Numbered from the stretch's first letter, positions 34,156 to 43,004 are shown. The stretch is DNA of 43,004 nt from Acidithrix ferrooxidans (GCF_000949295.1 NZ_JXYS01000079.1:679-43682), one strand, 5' to 3'. Notes: a model not told the origin generated them from the sequence alone. Translations and numbers: made by a program.

Positions 34156-34643
34156 AACTTACATCCTAGTCCGCTTCGTGTCGCTATTGAAACCAACCGA
34201 CCTTCGCGTTCTTCAAAGTTCAACGATTATAACCGAGCTGATGCTTTCAAAAGGTTACAAACATCTCCTTTGAAGCTCACGGCCAATGCTATTGTACAAA
34301 ACACCCCACAAAGTGAGGTTTGAGAAACGCTCGATAAAACACTGCCTCTTGGACTTACCGACTAGTCAAACCAAAGTAAGGCAGCTGCCCCATTTCGCTA
34401 AATTAGGGCCACTTTAACTTCAGCCAATATAGACCATCGGCAAAGAGTAAGATCATGGAGGAAGTTGAGTTCTCGTTTTGTATATAACCGAGAAAACTAA
34501 TGACACGCACCTAAACACAAACCTAAACAAGACAAACCCCAAGAACGATAATCCACTGACCATCCAAACCAAAGATAGGAATCTTCTATTTGAGGCGAAC
34601 TATTCAAAAAGGATGAAAAAAATGATGAAAGGAGCCAACGGAA
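34156..34643. other. Divergent gap between def and the SCO6745-like gene
   Basis: 488 bp. It contains the candidate def -10 element. The plus-strand frame at 34478-34678 is Asn/Lys/Thr-rich and overlaps the next gene's start, so it is not called. I saw no FMN riboswitch motif even though rib genes follow on the minus strand. Confidence 0.5.
34226..34231 (-). promoter_or_regulatory. Candidate -10 element of the def operon
   Basis: A perfect TATAAT on the minus strand, preceded by GGT, about 70 bp upstream of the def start. The matching -35 position reads CCTTTT, so only the -10 is convincing. Confidence 0.4.
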
Positions 34644-35471
34644 TTGGAAAACTTGGCAAATGCACGTCGCTTTTATAAGGCATATGAGTTAGCGCATGCT
34701 GGCATATACTTCTATGACCCGGCCCACCAATACTACAAACAAGCTGGCGTCTCGTCCCGCTTTATGGGCTATTTCGCCTCACGGGTGGCAGGTATGGGAG
34801 CGGTAACAGCCCCTGTGGTCACTTCTAGCTTCTACTCATTTTCGCCTTCAGCGATAGAAAATTTCATACCCCTAGCTTGGTCTCTAACAACCCCAGGGGC
34901 CATGATCGAGGCGAGACTCAAAGCAGCAGGCGAGATGCTCGCCGTTCCATGTCAAAGCCTTGGAGACGAAGTTGATTATTTGATTGAGAAACTTGAACCA
35001 ATTTCCAAGACGTTGCCCCTCTACGGTCGACCACTATTTGCCGGTCACCTATCCATAGAATTAAGCTCCGATCGACCAACGCGGCTATGGCAGCTGATCA
35101 CTCTATTTCGTGAACACCGAGGCGACAACCATATTAACTGCCTCGTGCGTGCACAGATAAGTGGAATTGAAGCAAATTATCTCCACTTCCTAGATGGGAG
35201 AATCCCTAGAGAATTTCTCACCAGATCGCGAGGATTTAGCGATCAAGAGTGGGATGACGCTCTCCAAGTGCTAATCACTAGAGGTCTTGTCGCTAAAGAC
35301 GGTCAATCACTCACCACCGAGGGGAAATCTCTGAAGGCATCTATTGAAGACGAGACCGACGCACTCTCAAACCAAGGGCCTGCCCAACTCGCAGACGATA
35401 CCGAAAGGGTCATCGAAACTCTTCAAAAGCTATCGAAGTTAGTCAAAGAGACCCACTCACTTCCGATTTAG
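34644..35471 (+). CDS. SCO6745-family protein (HTH_67-like)
   Basis: 275 residues. It resembles the actinobacterial SCO6745 family: an N-terminal helical part (ELAHAGIYFYDPAHQYYKQ, FMGYFASRVAGMGAV, VVTSSFYSFSPSAIENF) and a C-terminal winged-helix-like part (SRGFSDQEWDDALQVLITRG, LVAKDGQSLTTEGKSLK). Function is unknown; DNA binding is possible but unproven. The TTG start is supported by AAAGGAG 9 bp upstream. It stands alone between def and priA and is followed by a strong hairpin. Confidence 0.8.
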   Translation: MENLANARRFYKAYELAHAGIYFYDPAHQYYKQAGVSSRFMGYFASRVAGMGAVTAPVVTSSFYSFSPSAIENFIPLAWSLTTPGAMIEARLKAAGEMLAVPCQSLGDEVDYLIEKLEPISKTLPLYGRPLFAGHLSIELSSDRPTRLWQLITLFREHRGDNHINCLVRAQISGIEANYLHFLDGRIPREFLTRSRGFSDQEWDDALQVLITRGLVAKDGQSLTTEGKSLKASIEDETDALSNQGPAQLADDTERVIETLQKLSKLVKETHSLPI

Positions 35472-35488
35472 AAGATACATCTTCCCGA

Positions 35489-35527
35489 GGCGACCTTCCC
35501 AAGTGTCAAAGCTTTAGGAAGGTCGCC
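35489..35527. terminator. Strong hairpin after the SCO6745-like gene
   Basis: ggcgaccttcc (35489-35499) pairs perfectly with ggaaggtcgcc (35517-35527), 17 nt loop, starting 18 bp after the stop codon. There is no T-run, but the position fits a transcript end. Confidence 0.65.
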
Positions 35528-35650
35528 CGCATCCATAAAACCAAACAGATTCGAATTCAGACAAACAAGAGCGCGCTAACATACCATTCGAAAGCCAATA
35601 TGGCATTATCTCACCATTTCAAAAGCACTAGTTCATGCATTTCTGCGTAA

Positions 35651-35713
35651 TTTAGCTCTGTCTTATTGAGATTTAACTCTGTCTTATTGAGATTTAGCTC
35701 TGTCTTATTGAGA
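35651..35713. repeat. 21 bp tandem repeat, 3 copies
   Basis: Units at 35651-35671, 35672-35692 and 35693-35713, each containing ctctgtcttattgaga, differ at a single base in copy 2. Non-coding. Confidence 0.95.
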
Positions 35714-35911
35714 TAGGTCTATGCCTCATATGTCAAAGCGCGCATCGCCACCTACGGTCCTGTCGTGTTTCGACTTGAGAACCAAAAATCAGGTGACACG
35801 CAGCCTTATCTAAGTCAGGGTCGCTCGCATCCCTATCTCCCAAAAATTCTAAGTCGGCATTTGTCTAAGGTTATACCAGACTAGACCTATCGCCGAAAGA
35901 TTAATGAAAAG

Positions 35912-36187
35912 TCACAAGGAGTCGTTCCTACAATCAAAGGCCACTAATTGAACCTCAAAGTTTTCGACACCTAAAATCAAATTTGCCGCAACCGTCAATT
36001 CGACCCCGCAGCAAGGCAAGCCAACTTTAAATCCTTCCAAAAACTCACGCACCTCTCGAAGATTCGCGACTGCTACCCAATTTCCTTTGATCGCCATAAC
36101 GAGACACGTCACGGATTTAGACCTGTTGAAATTCGAGTTCGCCAAAATACCAATGAGAGCAACTATCCAGACTGCCACTGTCGCCAT
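35912..36187 (-). CDS. Candidate small membrane-anchored hypothetical protein
   Basis: 91 residues from ATG 36187, with GGA 8 bp upstream and an in-frame stop shortly before. Residues 1-17 (MATVAVWIVALIGILAN) form one strong hydrophobic segment, and the rest is soluble with a CC pair (GLPCCGVEL). No family recognised. The plus-strand frame opposite is less protein-like. Weakly supported. Confidence 0.35.
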   Translation of the reverse strand: MATVAVWIVALIGILANSNFNRSKSVTCLVMAIKGNWVAVANLREVREFLEGFKVGLPCCGVELTVAANLILGVENFEVQLVAFDCRNDSL

Positions 36188-36822
36188 TATCAAAATCCGA
36201 AATCGAATCTACCTCGGGACGAATACGCTCCCAATGGCCTCACCCAGTCAAAATAAAGCCATTCCAACAAGAACAACCCACCACAAACGCTATTATAAAA
36301 AGTAACGATCACATAAAAAATGATCCGTAATCGATGCTTCGAATGCGTCTACATGGCTCATTCCAAAAATATTCAACCGAGCCCATCTAAATGAACAATC
36401 TCAATGAATCACGGATGCACCACTGGGTAAAAAGCACATAAAAGATCGGAGATCCTTTGACGGAGACCAAGAAAGGATCCTTTAGAGATTGCTCAACAAC
36501 ACCCAGCTAGAGAGTTGGAGCAAAAGAGTTGGAGCAAAAATCATGGGCATCGCCTTGCCTAAAAAGCCTCATCTGGGACGACTCACATGGGACGAATCGC
36601 CGAGGATCGCTTTTGTAGTCACCTGTTTAAAGTCGTCGCTTCTAAAAATCCTGTTCATCTCAATGATTCAATTTCACCATCCATATCAACCAGCGACACA
36701 GAGCACAACTTTACGACCTATCAAGACGATCAAAAAAGTAATTTCACCAAGAGGAATCTTTCAGATCTTTATTGCCTTGGGGCTATTGCCCCATACAGAT
36801 ACACCGCTCGCCATAGCGGTCT

Positions 36823-36860
36823 CGACAATTCGACAATTCGACAATTCGACAATTCGACAA
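36823..36860. repeat. 8 bp tandem repeat, 4.75 copies
   Basis: The unit cgacaatt is repeated from 36823 to 36860 without error. It lies 100 bp downstream of the priA stop codon. Confidence 0.95.
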
Positions 36861-36958
36861 TGCCCTACAATGCAACAAAGCTCAATAATTCAATAACGCC
36901 TCGGAATAAGTAGTCAGTAAAGATAAATCTCGCAAGAGCCTCTCGTGCTTCAAAGCGG

Positions 36959-39049
36959 CTAAATCTCTCTTGGGTCCACGTGCAGGTGAACTTCATTGCG
37001 GTAAGGGCTAAGAGTCTCAATCAGGCCACTAAGGAGGTCATGGTCTAGTGCTTTTATGACGTAGCGATCCTCACCTAGGGAAATCATCTCGACATTTGAA
37101 AAACGGGGATCAGTATTTATCAAATCAAAGGTTGAAAGACTAAAGAGCGAAGCTCCATCACCATAAAAGGTAGCCAGTGCACAATATGGAGGTAAGTCTA
37201 ACTCCTTGCGTTGATTTCGATCTAACTCCAAAAGAGACTTTGGTGACCTTGTTATTATCGAATTTAGAAGATCTGAGCCCAAATCTCTGCTTTGGATCAA
37301 GATCCGACTTTGAGATTCACCATTGGGCTCGAAGCCACTTTGAAAAAGAAGGCGAGCTGCCCTATACCAGTGGCCAAAGATTCGATTAGTCGAATGAAAG
37401 CTAGGCGTAGCAAAGAATTGGTCAAAGTCCACGAAGCCAACTCCCGACACTCGCTCGAGCCTCGTCAAAGCTCCCACGGTACCAACGACCACCTCTGCCG
37501 ATTCAACTTCGATTGATGAGAAGTTCTTCTCATCTAAGAGCGGTACCTTTATAGAAAGTATCGATTCAAGTTCGTCTGCGATTCGGGTCGTACCAAATGA
37601 GACCGCTACAATTCTGGTCGATTTACAAAGGCCACAGGCTACTGGGGTAGGAAGACGGCACTTTGGACAAATCAGACCCCTGGGGAAAAGCTTCTCAAAA
37701 TCGCTCTTTGCCTTCTCGGTTCGAAATTCATAGTGATGTAAAAAATTCGGCGTGTTCTTTCCCTCTTCGCTGTATGGTTCTCCCATGATCAACGGGGTGG
37801 AACACGCCTCACACAAAACGGTCTTCTTGCACTTTGTACACTTAAATCGATTGATCTTTCCCTTTCTATTATGAATCAAAAGAACTGGAGCCTTATCTCT
37901 TCCTACAACGCTCTCCCTAATCCGATTGATCCAATGTACAAGATCGCTATTGACAAGAACTCCTCCGTTCTCATTCAAATCCACCTCAGCGACCTTTGGC
38001 CAGCACTTGGAGTCGTTTCCCTTGGTTACGATCCGAGTTTGATGGGAATATTCCGGACTTGGATAGCCAGATATTGAAATCAGGTCACAACGCTCCAACT
38101 CGCCTCGCCGCTGAGCGATGACGGCACTCTCCCAGGTAGGCTCCGAGGAATTCTTGTGGCCGCTATCGGCAGGATCCACGACAACAATTGCTCCGAGATT
38201 ACCAATTGGCGCGAAGACGCCAATACGACTCGATATTATACAGCTAGCGTCAACTCGCTGTGACCTGGCCTTTTTGGTATCGCCTCGCTCTAGAACGTAA
38301 GTAGATAGACCCATTTGACCAAGGCGCAAGTTACTTCTTTGCATCTCAAACTCATTACCAAAGAGAACGAGTACTCGTTTTTGCATAGAGATAGCCCGAA
38401 TGCAGAGTTCAAAGATGGTATCCTCAACGCTTTCACATGGGCTAATTCGGATGTAGGTGGAACCCGGGGCGGCCTTTTTTTGAAGATCAGAGCCTTGTCT
38501 AGCTTCTAATGAGCCAGCTTCAAATGCGTCACCTTCTGACGCCTCAATTCCTGCATCTAGGCCCTGCCTGGAGGATCTCTTGGTGGTAGGATTAGTCAAA
38601 TTCGCCCGCCCCATACCTTCGCCATCCCCTTGAAGTGAATACGGAGTTGAAGCGGCCGCACTTCGTGCATGTTTTAGAAAATGTACTAGATTCGACCCAT
38701 AGCGCCACGCACCAAATCGACAGAGCTCATAGAGCTCTGTCGAGAGAGCATAATTATCTAGAAAATAGAGCTCTAAAACCTTATCGATTGCTACGGTGGG
38801 TCGATGAGGATATTCAACAACCCATCCTCTAGCACTTCTGTTGTTCAGCGGGGCTCGTACTGGAGTTCCCAGTCCGATCTTTCCTATCAACTCTTTGGGA
38901 ACCGAATATGAAAATACTCGCTCCAAAGAGACAACGTCAAAACGAACCCCTACGAAATGACCAACATGGTCCAAACCCTCATCGAGTTCATGAGAATCAC
39001 TGGGGAACTCTGAGATGGTATCAGTTGCCGAGGGCTCGCTTGAATTCAT
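36959..39049 (-). CDS. priA: Probable replication restart protein PriA (helicase-less form)
   Basis: 696 residues from ATG 39049. PriA recognises stalled forks and reloads the replisome. The N-terminal DNA-binding domain ([19 protein letters not shown], about 30-110) and the paired zinc motifs ([13 protein letters not shown], then CPKC and CGLC) are clear. There is no Walker A GKT, and the DEAD/H box position reads VDPADSGH, so ATPase activity is unlikely. This is known for actinobacterial PriA. A low-complexity linker fills about 130-200. Its start overlaps the metK end by 29 bp. Confidence 0.92.
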   Translation of the reverse strand: MNSSEPSATDTISEFPSDSHELDEGLDHVGHFVGVRFDVVSLERVFSYSVPKELIGKIGLGTPVRAPLNNRSARGWVVEYPHRPTVAIDKVLELYFLDNYALSTELYELCRFGAWRYGSNLVHFLKHARSAAASTPYSLQGDGEGMGRANLTNPTTKRSSRQGLDAGIEASEGDAFEAGSLEARQGSDLQKKAAPGSTYIRISPCESVEDTIFELCIRAISMQKRVLVLFGNEFEMQRSNLRLGQMGLSTYVLERGDTKKARSQRVDASCIISSRIGVFAPIGNLGAIVVVDPADSGHKNSSEPTWESAVIAQRRGELERCDLISISGYPSPEYSHQTRIVTKGNDSKCWPKVAEVDLNENGGVLVNSDLVHWINRIRESVVGRDKAPVLLIHNRKGKINRFKCTKCKKTVLCEACSTPLIMGEPYSEEGKNTPNFLHHYEFRTEKAKSDFEKLFPRGLICPKCRLPTPVACGLCKSTRIVAVSFGTTRIADELESILSIKVPLLDEKNFSSIEVESAEVVVGTVGALTRLERVSGVGFVDFDQFFATPSFHSTNRIFGHWYRAARLLFQSGFEPNGESQSRILIQSRDLGSDLLNSIITRSPKSLLELDRNQRKELDLPPYCALATFYGDGASLFSLSTFDLINTDPRFSNVEMISLGEDRYVIKALDHDLLSGLIETLSPYRNEVHLHVDPREI

Positions 39050-40214
39050 CAAGGTTACTTAGGATCTCCCATGTGAAGCCCTTGTCGTTACGGCCGAAAT
39101 GGCCATAGGCTGCAGTCTTACGGTAGATAGGACGTCGTAGATCGAGATCACGAATGATCGCGGCCGGACGTAGATCAAAGGTCTCGCCAATTGCCTTGGT
39201 TATCGCATCTGGTGAGACCACTTCAGTACCGAAAGTTTCGACCATCAACGAGACCGGTCTTGCTACACCAATTGCATAGGCCACCTGGACCTCGCAGCGA
39301 CTCGCAGCGCCACTGGCTACCACATGCTTTGCAACCCAACGAGCTGCATATGCGGCAGATCGATCGACTTTAGATGGATCCTTGCCTGAAAACGCACCGC
39401 CACCGTGACGGGCCGAGCCTCCATAGGTGTCAACTATAATCTTGCGCCCCGTTAAACCCGTGTCGGCATGTGGTCCGCCGATCTCAAAGCGACCGGTTGG
39501 ATTTGCTAGAATCCTAAATCCCTTATGGTCAAGTCCTTCAGGAATCATAGGATTAATAACCGACTCTCGTAGGTCTGGTAGTAGAAGAGTCTCTAAATCG
39601 ATTCCAGGCTGATGCTGAGTAGAGATCAAAACTGTATCGAGGCGAACAGGAACATTTCCTTCATATTCGATCGTTACTTGAGTCTTACCGTCAGGGCGTA
39701 GATATGGTAAAACACCCGCCCGACGTACCTCAGAGAGCCTTTGGGCCAATCTGTGCGCGAGCCAAATCGGAAGCGGCATCAAATCTGGCGTCTCATCACA
39801 GGCGTAACCAAACATCATCCCCTGATCTCCGGCCCCCAAAAGATCCAGTTCATCCGAGGTTGAACGAGAGCGAGTCTCAAGAGCGGTGGTAACACCCTGG
39901 GAGATATCAGCGCTTTGCTCGTCAATCGAGACTATTACACCACAGGTATTTCCATCAAAGCCATAGCTCTCAGAGGTGTACCCAATGTCACAGATCGTAT
40001 TTCGGACTAGGTGGGGAATATCCACATAGCTAGAGGTCGAGATCTCGCCAGCCACGACGACCAAGCCAGTTGTCAGGAGGGTCTCACAAGCCACACGACC
40101 ATTTGGATCCTGGGTCAAAATGGCATCCAGAACCGAATCGGAGATCTGATCGGCCATCTTGTCTGGGTGACCTTCGGTTACAGACTCCGATGTAAATGTA
40201 TACCGCTTTGACAT
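39021..40214 (-). CDS. metK: S-adenosylmethionine synthetase
   Basis: 397 residues. It makes SAM from methionine and ATP. TEGHPDK near the N-terminus, [12 protein letters not shown] and [19 protein letters not shown] are intact. ATG 40214 is chosen over 40229 because GGGAG lies 8 bp upstream. It lies between coaBC and priA, the usual actinobacterial order. Confidence 0.97.
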   Translation of the reverse strand: MSKRYTFTSESVTEGHPDKMADQISDSVLDAILTQDPNGRVACETLLTTGLVVVAGEISTSSYVDIPHLVRNTICDIGYTSESYGFDGNTCGVIVSIDEQSADISQGVTTALETRSRSTSDELDLLGAGDQGMMFGYACDETPDLMPLPIWLAHRLAQRLSEVRRAGVLPYLRPDGKTQVTIEYEGNVPVRLDTVLISTQHQPGIDLETLLLPDLRESVINPMIPEGLDHKGFRILANPTGRFEIGGPHADTGLTGRKIIVDTYGGSARHGGGAFSGKDPSKVDRSAAYAARWVAKHVVASGAASRCEVQVAYAIGVARPVSLMVETFGTEVVSPDAITKAIGETFDLRPAAIIRDLDLRRPIYRKTAAYGHFGRNDKGFTWEILSNLDEFKRALGN

Positions 40215-40324
40215 TTTATAAACTCCCATGTCCTTGATTAATAGTCTTCCCTAAGGAATCCGTGGGGCGAATCTGAAAACTCTTCCAACACAAATTACTA
40301 ACGGTGTTGAACTATCCCCAAAGC

Positions 40325-41578
40325 TTAGTTTTTCAACGGGAACTTCAAATCAAGTATTTTCACCAATGATAAAAGAAGAGACTTTGCTATCTTGGACTTC
40401 TTGGCTAGATCGATACGCTCAGACGAGCCCTCCGAGCCTAAAATCCACACAGCGTTGGAGTCCGATCCAAAGCCACTTCCATCTTCAGTGACGTCGTTTA
40501 CGACTATCAAATCGATCCCCTTCTTGGATAGCTTCTTCTTCCCATTTAAAAGAGCATCATTGGTCTCAGCTGCAAAGCCAACGGTTACACATTTAAGGTC
40601 GTTCGATTTTATGTAGCTAGAGGAGTCAGCCAAGATATCGGGATTCTCGATCAGTTCAATTTGAGGCGCACTAGCACCCTTTTTAATCTTAATTGAGGCA
40701 GGATTTTTCACCCGATAGTCCGCTACAGCAGCACACATGATGAGTCCGTCGCTCTCTGGCAAATGGGAAAGTATCTCTTGGTGCATCTCAAGCGCGCTCT
40801 CAACCCGAATCGTCTCAAAACCATCAACGCGAGCAAAGTCCACGGTAGATACAACCACACCTACAGCGCCAAGTAAAGCGGCTTCTGTGACGATTGCAAT
40901 TCCCTGTTTGCCACTGGATCGATTGCCAATAAAGCGAACTGGATCGATCGCCTCTCTGGTGCCACCGAGACTTATCAAAAGGCGCCGGCCTTTCAGCGGC
41001 TGAGAATCTCCTGCCTCTTCCTCATCTCTCCGCTCCAACTCAGTTTGAATCGCTTCCATAATCTTATGCGTCGGGGCTAGCCGCCCAAAGCCAACGTCGC
41101 CACCCGCTAGTCGACCCGCCTCAGGATCCACTACGCAAAATCCCCGATCCCTGATCTTTTGAACATTCTCTATGACCCCTGGGTGGAACCACATCTCTGT
41201 GTGCATTGCCCCGCAAAGAACTATCGGCGCAGCGCTCGCAATCAATGTAGTAGTTAGCGCATCATCGGCGATAGCACCTGCAAACTTTCCAATGAGATTG
41301 GCAGTCGCAGGAGCAACAACTATTAGATCTGAATTCTGCCCTACCTTGGTGTGAGGAATTGGATCTCCTGAAGTCCACAGATCGGTCAACGGCTCGTGGG
41401 TACCCAAGGCGCGAAAGGTTGCAAGGCCGACAAATTGAAGCGCCGACTCGGTCAATATCGGAGTCACATAGGCGCCGGCATCAACGAGTGCTCTGCAAAG
41501 CTCAACTGCCTTATATGCAGCAATGCCACCCGAAACCCCCAGCGCTATATTCCTGCCTTTAATTAAATTCTTTTCCAT
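40325..41578 (-). CDS. coaBC: Phosphopantothenoylcysteine decarboxylase / synthetase
   Basis: 417 residues from ATG 41578; TTG 41608 is a possible longer start. It makes 4'-phosphopantetheine in CoA synthesis. The CoaC flavodoxin-like half has GVSGGIAAYKAVEL, the active-site region HTEMWFHP (where many relatives have HxxMW) and PATANLIGKFAGAIADD. The CoaB half has SLGGTREAIDPVRFIGNRSS, then KIKKG and VGFAAET. It is the first gene of coaBC-metK-priA. The rpoZ and gmk genes expected upstream are absent. Confidence 0.96.
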   Translation of the reverse strand: MEKNLIKGRNIALGVSGGIAAYKAVELCRALVDAGAYVTPILTESALQFVGLATFRALGTHEPLTDLWTSGDPIPHTKVGQNSDLIVVAPATANLIGKFAGAIADDALTTTLIASAAPIVLCGAMHTEMWFHPGVIENVQKIRDRGFCVVDPEAGRLAGGDVGFGRLAPTHKIMEAIQTELERRDEEEAGDSQPLKGRRLLISLGGTREAIDPVRFIGNRSSGKQGIAIVTEAALLGAVGVVVSTVDFARVDGFETIRVESALEMHQEILSHLPESDGLIMCAAVADYRVKNPASIKIKKGASAPQIELIENPDILADSSSYIKSNDLKCVTVGFAAETNDALLNGKKKLSKKGIDLIVVNDVTEDGSGFGSDSNAVWILGSEGSSERIDLAKKSKIAKSLLLSLVKILDLKFPLKN

Positions 41579-41673
41579 TACCTTCGATGTTATCCAACTT
41601 GATCCCAACTACCTCGATGAGACGTAGGTTATGGTCCTACTTTGACGAGAGAACCCGAACCTTCAATAAGCAG

Positions 41674-41702
41674 ATTATGAGTCAGACAGCCAGAAAAGGC
41701 AA
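41674..41702 (-). promoter_or_regulatory. Candidate promoter of coaBC
   Basis: On the minus strand TTGCCT (41697-41702) and CATAAT (41674-41679) are separated by 17 bp, about 95 bp upstream of the coaBC ATG. A small hairpin gtagg/cctac lies between promoter and gene. Confidence 0.35.
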
Positions 41703-41750
41703 CGTCACCGGAAGAGAAAAAGAAGATGGAAAGCCGTTGCCGTCAATGAC

Positions 41751-41852
41751 TTCGCATTTTCCTTGTTCGCATTTACCTCGTTCGCATTTACCTTGGTGGC
41801 TGTCACTTGCGAACAACCAACAAAGTAATCAGGGAACAAAGCAATCAGGGAA
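41751..41852. repeat. Two adjacent short tandem arrays (15 bp x3, 16 bp x2)
   Basis: ttcgcattttccttg and two near copies lie at 41751-41765, 41766-41780 and 41781-41795. caaagtaatcagggaa and caaagcaatcagggaa lie at 41821-41836 and 41837-41852. Both are non-coding. Confidence 0.9.
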
Positions 41853-42077
41853 CTAATTACGAAAAGAATAGATAACACCGATCAATATCTTAAGCCCCAT
41901 CTTTAGCCGCGCCCAAGGATAAATAGAGCTCAACAAGTTGACCTCTCAAAAGACCTAGAAATATCTTGAGGGAGAAGGGAGAAGGGAGAAAGCACAAATA
42001 GGTACTGGGGAAGAATACAGAATCCCAGCTGTTCTGCCCATTCGAATGAAGCGAAAAAGCTACCGCATTGGGAATTC

Positions 42078-42133
42078 TTGGGCTGAAAGCTATTGGGCTG
42101 AAAGCTATTTGGCTAAAACTTTTGGGCTAAAAC
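42078..42133. repeat. 15 bp tandem repeat with degenerate copies
   Basis: ttgggctgaaagcta occurs at 42078-42092 and 42093-42107, followed by two degenerate copies (tttggctaaaa, tttgggctaaaac) to 42133. It lies 60 bp from the IS edge. Confidence 0.85.
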
Positions 42134-42193
42134 ACCAAACAAGTCATGTAACTCAAAGTGGCTTTTGCAGAGCCGAAGTCAATAAATTCCAAA

Positions 42194-42215
42194 CATACTT
42201 ATCAAGTTTCGTAAG
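42194..42215. repeat. IS terminal inverted repeat (right window end)
   Basis: 22 bp starting catacttatcaagtttcg, the exact reverse complement of 182-203. Confidence 0.9.
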
Positions 42216-43004
42216 CAAGAGCCATTTTGGAATCAGATTCGCGGAGTAGCGGATGTGGAGACGCAAACACACATGTATTGAGAAGTCGCTCTACCAAGGA
42301 CATTTCAAAGTGCCTTCGGTTGAATCGGTATGCGAATTCCTCGAGGTAAAGTTGCTTATGTTCCTCACGTCCGTGGTATGTTCCGTCGATAAATTTCTTG
42401 CAGTTCCCTATCAGGATGTTGAGCCATTTGAATGTTACATGTGCTTGTTCGTCTTTGGATAGAGTGATCGAATGCGCTAGTCCAAGGTCTTTCAGCACAT
42501 ACCCCGTAACTTGGGTTACCATCACTTATCAGCTTGGTATCGGAATCTAAACGTCTCACAAAAACATCTTTGAATGATTTAGCAGTGGTATCTTTGATTA
42601 CTTCCATGAAGCAATGAGTAGGAGCACCATTGCTAATCGACACTCCAATTAGGACATTGGTTTGTTTTGTTCCCTTTCCTCTTTAGCCTTCGCCATGGCT
42701 CTCACCACCTAAAAAGAACTCATCTACCTGGACGTTTCCTCCAAGTTTATATAAACCATTTCGGTCAGCCATTGCTTTTCGTAGCTTATTTAGCATCAAC
42801 CAGCCAGTCGAATAAGATACTTGAACGAATTTAGCAATGGTAGTAGCCGAAAGACCACGCTTGTCGTTGGACAATAGATAGATAGCGGAGAACCACTTGG
42901 ATAAAGAGATATGGCTTCGATGGAAGATGGTTCCGGAGGTAACGCTAGTTTGACGGTGACAAGATTTACATTGAAAAAGTGGAGCTCGAGATGCTGCATT
43001 TCTT
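42202..43004 (-). pseudogene. IS1595-family transposase, middle and C-terminal part, damaged
   Basis: From the window end leftward the frame reads the second CxxC of the zinc ribbon (FQCKSCHRQTSVTSGTIFH). It continues through the HTH-like GLSATTIAKFVQVSYSTGWL to the catalytic VQVDEFFLGG. An in-frame TAA (42683-42685) interrupts it after GESHGEG. The same frame resumes with RGKGTKQTNVLIGVSIS and reaches ISDGNPSYG. There one extra base in a GGGG run (42502-42505) shifts the frame to YVLKDLGLAHSI and on to YLEEFAYRFNRRHF. Two independent lesions make this copy unlikely to produce an active enzyme, unless they are sequence errors. Confidence 0.85.

Larger units (their letters stand above)
35472..36958. 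other. 1.5 kb gene-poor region before priA
   Basis: It contains a strong hairpin at 35489-35527, a 21 bp triple repeat (35651-35713), one possible small minus-strand gene (35912-36187), an 8 bp stem hairpin (gatccttt 36451-36458 and aaaggatc 36472-36479), a 14 bp duplication (agagttggagcaaa, 36511-36538) and an 8 bp repeat run (36823-36860). No gene of recognised family is present. Confidence 0.5.
41579..42193. other. Gap between coaBC and the IS, rich in direct repeats
   Basis: 615 bp with the candidate coaBC promoter and four short tandem repeats: 15 bp at 41751-41795, 16 bp at 41821-41852, 7 bp (ggagaag) at about 41971-41991 and 15 bp at 42078-42107. In other actinobacteria rpoZ and gmk lie here. 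No trace of either was found. Confidence 0.5.
42194..43004 (-). mobile_element. IS1595-family insertion sequence, partial (3' part)
   Basis: It holds the terminal repeat at 42194-42215 and most of a transposase gene, and runs off the right window end. Together with 1-203 it makes 1,014 bp, a normal length for an IS1595-type element. The stop codon of the transposase lies inside the terminal repeat. Confidence 0.9.

Noticed and set aside
34156-34643. FMN riboswitch ahead of the rib genes
   Set aside because: The conserved aptamer segments were not found here or in the other gaps next to rib genes.
34478-34678. 66-codon plus-strand ORF before the SCO6745-like gene
   Set aside because: Low complexity, and it overlaps the better-supported TTG start of the next gene, including its Shine-Dalgarno.
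36489-36896. 135-codon plus-strand ORF downstream of priA
   Set aside because: Its end is encoded by the 8 bp tandem repeat and it crosses the 14 bp duplication; composition is not protein-like and no Shine-Dalgarno is present.
1-43004. 43 kb plasmid
   Set aside because: Although the ends join, the content is single-copy chromosomal housekeeping genes in ancestral order and there is no replication or partition gene; an IS-mediated or assembly circle explains it better.

Overview
The window looks like a piece of a bacterial chromosome of moderate G+C, most likely from an actinobacterium of the Acidimicrobiia type. The basis is synteny. The order infC-rpmI-rplT-tsnR-pheS-pheT-argCJBDFRGH, with a DUF1844 gene beside infC and a 3-methyladenine glycosylase gene after argH, is the order familiar from Mycobacterium and Streptomyces. 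The right half (hisG, ribH-ribBA-ribE, fmt, def, priA, metK, coaBC) is a shortened form of a second conserved actinobacterial block. PriA is the helicase-less actinobacterial form. GTG and TTG starts are common. The genus assignment is inference only.

Layout. 1-203: right part of an IS1595-family insertion sequence (IS). 211-1807 (+): class II aldolase, carboxymuconolactone decarboxylase-like protein and a MarR regulator, probably one operon. 1877-2485 (-): 3-methyladenine DNA glycosylase. 2886-12555 (-): a complete arginine pathway operon from acetylglutamate to arginine, with its repressor ArgR inside it. 12605-16281 (-): pheT and pheS. 16902-18079 (+): a YihY-family membrane protein and a small overlapping ORF, followed by about 1.35 kb without an intact gene. 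19433-21927 (-): an rRNA methyltransferase, L20, L35 and IF3. 22143-22514 (+): DUF1844. 23128-24003 (-): hisG. 24202-27577 (-): a molybdenum formate dehydrogenase-like protein with its DUF1641 partner. 28208-29739 (+): a molybdopterin adenylyltransferase gene translationally coupled to ribD. 30145-34155 (-): def-fmt-ribE-ribBA-ribH. 34644-35471 (+): a SCO6745-family protein, followed by a 1.5 kb gene-poor stretch. 36959-41578 (-): coaBC-metK-priA. 42194-43004 (-): the other part of an IS1595-family IS, with a damaged transposase gene.

How the genes work together: nearly all are housekeeping genes (arginine, riboflavin, histidine and CoA precursor synthesis, translation, initiator-Met processing, SAM, replication restart). 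The accessory part is a molybdoenzyme pair, fdhA plus DUF1641, which faces its cofactor-insertion gene mogA across a 630 bp divergent region. That mogA is in turn coupled to ribD.

The most notable observations are these. (i) The two window ends join exactly, in frame, into one complete 1,014 bp IS1595-family element. (ii) infC appears to start at an AUA codon. (iii) Many intergenic gaps carry short tandem repeats of 7-21 bp, each with its own unit. (iv) There is a small six-cysteine ORF next to DUF1844. (v) The gap before mogA has a possible switch-like leader. I found no CRISPR array, tRNA, rRNA, recognisable defence island or prophage.
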